DNA of 64,000 bases from Mesobacterium pallidum (GTDB lineage: Bacteria; Pseudomonadota; Alphaproteobacteria; Rhodobacterales; Rhodobacteraceae), in assembly GCF_019966535.1 (NCBI RefSeq), contig NZ_JAIMID010000002.1, positions 496,001 through 560,000 of the forward strand, given 5' to 3'. A program made the position numbers and the translations under genes. The notes beneath the pieces were generated by a model that was not told the DNA's origin, ran no database searches, and worked only from the letters and a program-made list of their open reading frames with translations. This document shows positions 62,217 through 64,000 of this stretch, one piece after another. Position 1 is the stretch's first letter. Each line of letters begins with the position of its first letter.

Positions 62217-63102
62217 GCAGCCGGTTCTCGGCCTCGTCGAAGATGACCGAGGCGGGGCCGTCCATCACCTCGGACGTGGCCTCATCGTCGCGATGCGCGG
62301 GCAGGCAATGCATGAACAGCGCGTTGGGCTTGGCATGGGCCATCAGCGCCGCGTTGACCTGGTAGGGCCGCAGCTGGTTGTGCCGCCGCTCGCGCGCGCT
62401 CTGCGGGTCGTGCATCGACACCCAGGTGTCCGTGACGACGAGGTCGGCGCCGGTGACGGCCGCCACCGGGTCGCGGGTGATCTCGACCTTGACGCCCTTG
62501 GCACGGGCCTCTTCGACAAAGACCATCTCGGGGTCCAGCGTCGGCGGGCCGGCAAAGGTCAGGTCGAACCCGAACTGCCCGGCGGCATGGGCGAAACTGG
62601 CGAACACGTTGTTGCCATCGCCGCACCAGGTCACCTTCTTGCCCGCGATCGGGCCGCGATGTTCCTCGAAGGTCTGGATATCGGCCATGATCTGGCAAGG
62701 ATGCGTCCGGTTCGTGAGCCCGTTGATCACCGGCACATCGGCATATTCCGCCATCTCGAGCAGGGTCTGCTCTTCGAAGGTGCGGATCATGATCAGGTCG
62801 ACATAGCGCGACAGCACGCGGGCGGTGTCGGCGATGGTCTCGCCGTGCCCCAGCTGCATGTCCGCGCCCGAGAGCACCATGGTCTGCCCGCCCATCTGCC
62901 GTACGCCCACGTCGAAGGAAATGCGCGTCCGGGTCGAGGGCTTTTCGAAGATCAGCGCGACCATGCGGCCATCCAGCGGCAGGGTGTCGTCGGGCGCGCC
63001 CTTGGGGCGGCCACCCCGGGCGGCCTTCATCGCCTTGGCGCTGTCGATGATGGCCCGCAGGTCGCCCGCGTCGGTGGCGTTGATGTCAAGGAAGTGCGTC
63101 AT
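62176..63102 (-). CDS. argF: Ornithine carbamoyltransferase
   Basis: A 308-aa enzyme of arginine synthesis that converts ornithine and carbamoyl phosphate to citrulline. Carbamoyl-phosphate motif [16 protein letters not shown] in [10 protein letters not shown], ornithine-loop WVSMHD and the late [15 protein letters not shown] 63102 starts at the conserved MTHFLD. It is downstream of argD with a GNAT gene between, all on the minus strand, so likely co-transcribed. Confidence 0.97.
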   Translation of the reverse strand: MTHFLDINATDAGDLRAIIDSAKAMKAARGGRPKGAPDDTLPLDGRMVALIFEKPSTRTRISFDVGVRQMGGQTMVLSGADMQLGHGETIADTARVLSRYVDLIMIRTFEEQTLLEMAEYADVPVINGLTNRTHPCQIMADIQTFEEHRGPIAGKKVTWCGDGNNVFASFAHAAGQFGFDLTFAGPPTLDPEMVFVEEARAKGVKVEITRDPVAAVTGADLVVTDTWVSMHDPQSARERRHNQLRPYQVNAALMAHAKPNALFMHCLPAHRDDEATSEVMDGPASVIFDEAENRLHAQKAIMRHCLGV

Positions 63103-63157
63103 GTCTATCGTCTTTCGTCTTGTCGGTCGGGCGTCTCTCGGCCCGTAAATCAGGCGC

Positions 63158-63649
63158 TCAGTCCGGGTGGAAGGCCAGGACCAGCACGGGTTTGTCTTCT
63201 TCGCTCTGCCGGATCTCGTCACCCACGAAGCCCGCCGCGCGGTAGGCGCGCACGGCCCCCGCGTTGTCCGGCGACGGGTCCATGACCACGGCCGCCGCGC
63301 CCTGCGCCAGCAGCGCCTTTGCCCGGGCGCGCAGGTAGCGGGCGGCATGGCCCTGCCCCAGCATCGACGGCTCGCCAAGGAAGGTATCCATGGCGCGGGT
63401 GCCTTCGGGGAAGTCCGCGTAATGCGGCATGGGCCAGTGATGGGCCGGGTAGTCCTGCACATAGGCAAAGGGCTGCCCGGCATGGGTCACGATGCGCATG
63501 TCGGTGGGGCCGGTGTCGATGTCGCTGTCGATCATCGCGATCTCGTCGTCCGGATCGCCCCACCAGGCGCGCACATGCGGCTGGGCCAGCCAGCCCCGCA
63601 TCAGCGGGTAATCGGCGCGCGTCAGCGGGGCGAAGCCGTAGTCAGCCAT
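63158..63649 (-). CDS. GNAT acetyltransferase (AAC(6')-like fold) within the arg operon
   Basis: A 163-aa acetyltransferase: [31 protein letters not shown] is the start of AAC(6')-Ib/IucB-type GNAT proteins, and [26 protein letters not shown] is the acetyl-CoA loop, followed by [22 protein letters not shown]. The ATG at 63649 overlaps the argD 3' end by 8 nt, and argF begins 55 nt after the stop. The substrate is not determinable; a role in arginine intermediates is possible but not shown. Confidence 0.87.
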   Translation of the reverse strand: MADYGFAPLTRADYPLMRGWLAQPHVRAWWGDPDDEIAMIDSDIDTGPTDMRIVTHAGQPFAYVQDYPAHHWPMPHYADFPEGTRAMDTFLGEPSMLGQGHAARYLRARAKALLAQGAAAVVMDPSPDNAGAVRAYRAAGFVGDEIRQSEEDKPVLVLAFHPD

Positions 63650-64000
63650 CGCCGCCCACCTGCGCGGCGGCCTTGTCCAGCAGCTCGACGGCGGTCGCGA
63701 TATCCTCGTCGCTGATGGTCAGCGGCGGCAGCAGGCGCACCACGTTGTCGGCGGCCGGCACGGTGATGACGCCATTGGCATAGCCGGCGGCGACCACGTC
63801 GGCGGGCGCAACCTTGCACTTGAGGCCCAGCATCAGGCCCTGGCCACGGACGCTTTCAAAGACCTCCGGGTGGCTCGCCACCAGCCCTTCGAGTTTCTGG
63901 CGCAAGAGGCCGCCCTTGCGGTTCACCTCGGCCAGGAAGCCGTGATCGGTGATGTGATCCAGCACCGCCGCGCCCACGGCGCAGCCCAGCGGGTTGCCGC
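63642..64000 (-). CDS. argD: Acetylornithine aminotransferase, C-terminal part (5' end outside window)
   Basis: The last ~119 codons of a PLP-dependent class III aminotransferase. The window edge reads GNPLGCAVGAAVLD, matching the family stretch just before the C-terminal domain; then VRGQGLMLGLKC, VITVPAADNVVRLLPPLTIS and the C terminus. The catalytic Lys lies beyond the window. It overlaps the GNAT gene and precedes argF. Confidence 0.9.
   Translation of the reverse strand, partial: GNPLGCAVGAAVLDHITDHGFLAEVNRKGGLLRQKLEGLVASHPEVFESVRGQGLMLGLKCKVAPADVVAAGYANGVITVPAADNVVRLLPPLTISDEDIATAVELLDKAAAQVGGDG

Overview
The window is high-GC DNA (roughly two thirds G+C) with dense, often ATGA-overlapping genes. 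Its content points to a marine alphaproteobacterium of the Rhodobacteraceae (Roseobacter group): several RTX proteins, GcvA- and MetR-type LysR regulators, a Tat-dependent PotD-like transporter, a DHPS-dehydrogenase-like gene, a bufferin operon and an H-NOX/diguanylate cyclase pair. No tRNA, rRNA, transposase, phage gene or CRISPR array was recognised.

Layout. 1-13058 (minus): the first 4352 codons of a giant LEPR-XLL/RTX secreted protein whose 3' end lies outside the window. 13451-31479: a catabolic island centred on two RutA-like flavin monooxygenases. It holds two RutF-like flavin reductases, two amidase-signature hydrolases, a cysteine hydrolase, a nitrilase-type hydrolase, two MFS carriers, a PotFGHI-type ABC importer, a GntR/UTRA regulator, a GcvA-like LysR regulator and a degenerate RibB homologue. 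31562-32719: an M20 amidohydrolase. 32790-37449: a four-gene phosphorelay operon. 37781-46550: ManC-type enzyme, diguanylate cyclase/H-NOX pair, hydrolase, MFS, PfpI-like protein, a TAG-like glycosylase and thrS. 46985-49525: a bufferin operon (bufA1-bufB-bufC-doxX). 49533-52110: ArsC-like protein, cold shock protein, metR and metF. 52259-53983: an SDR and a 5'-truncated HpsN-like dehydrogenase. 54324-56677: lipoprotein and acyl-CoA synthetase. 56927-59916: two tandem RTX/beta-helix paralogues. 59981-64000: P450, a frameshifted gene, argF, a GNAT gene and the 3' part of argD.

The main candidate for a new system is the RutA-like island. E. coli rut genes open and degrade the uracil ring. Here RutA- and RutF-like proteins are present in duplicate, but no RutC, RutD or RutG homologue is visible, and the hydrolase set is expanded. 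Two shared DNA motifs tie the transcription units together. One is a TTCTCAG-type direct repeat (period 20-23 nt) 67-165 nt upstream of four units, proposed target of the GcvA-like regulator at 23380. The other is an AAGTCC-type motif at the GntR gene, upstream of one RutA-like gene and upstream of the LysR gene. The substrate cannot be read from sequence; a cyclic amide, ureide or other N-heterocycle is the best guess.

Other points: paired hairpins with complementary loops after metF, a UxuR-type palindrome before the SDR gene, a doublet of REP-like palindromic elements at 54043-54268, and three likely damaged or degenerate genes (HpsN-like, the 61150-62216 gene and the RibB-like gene).
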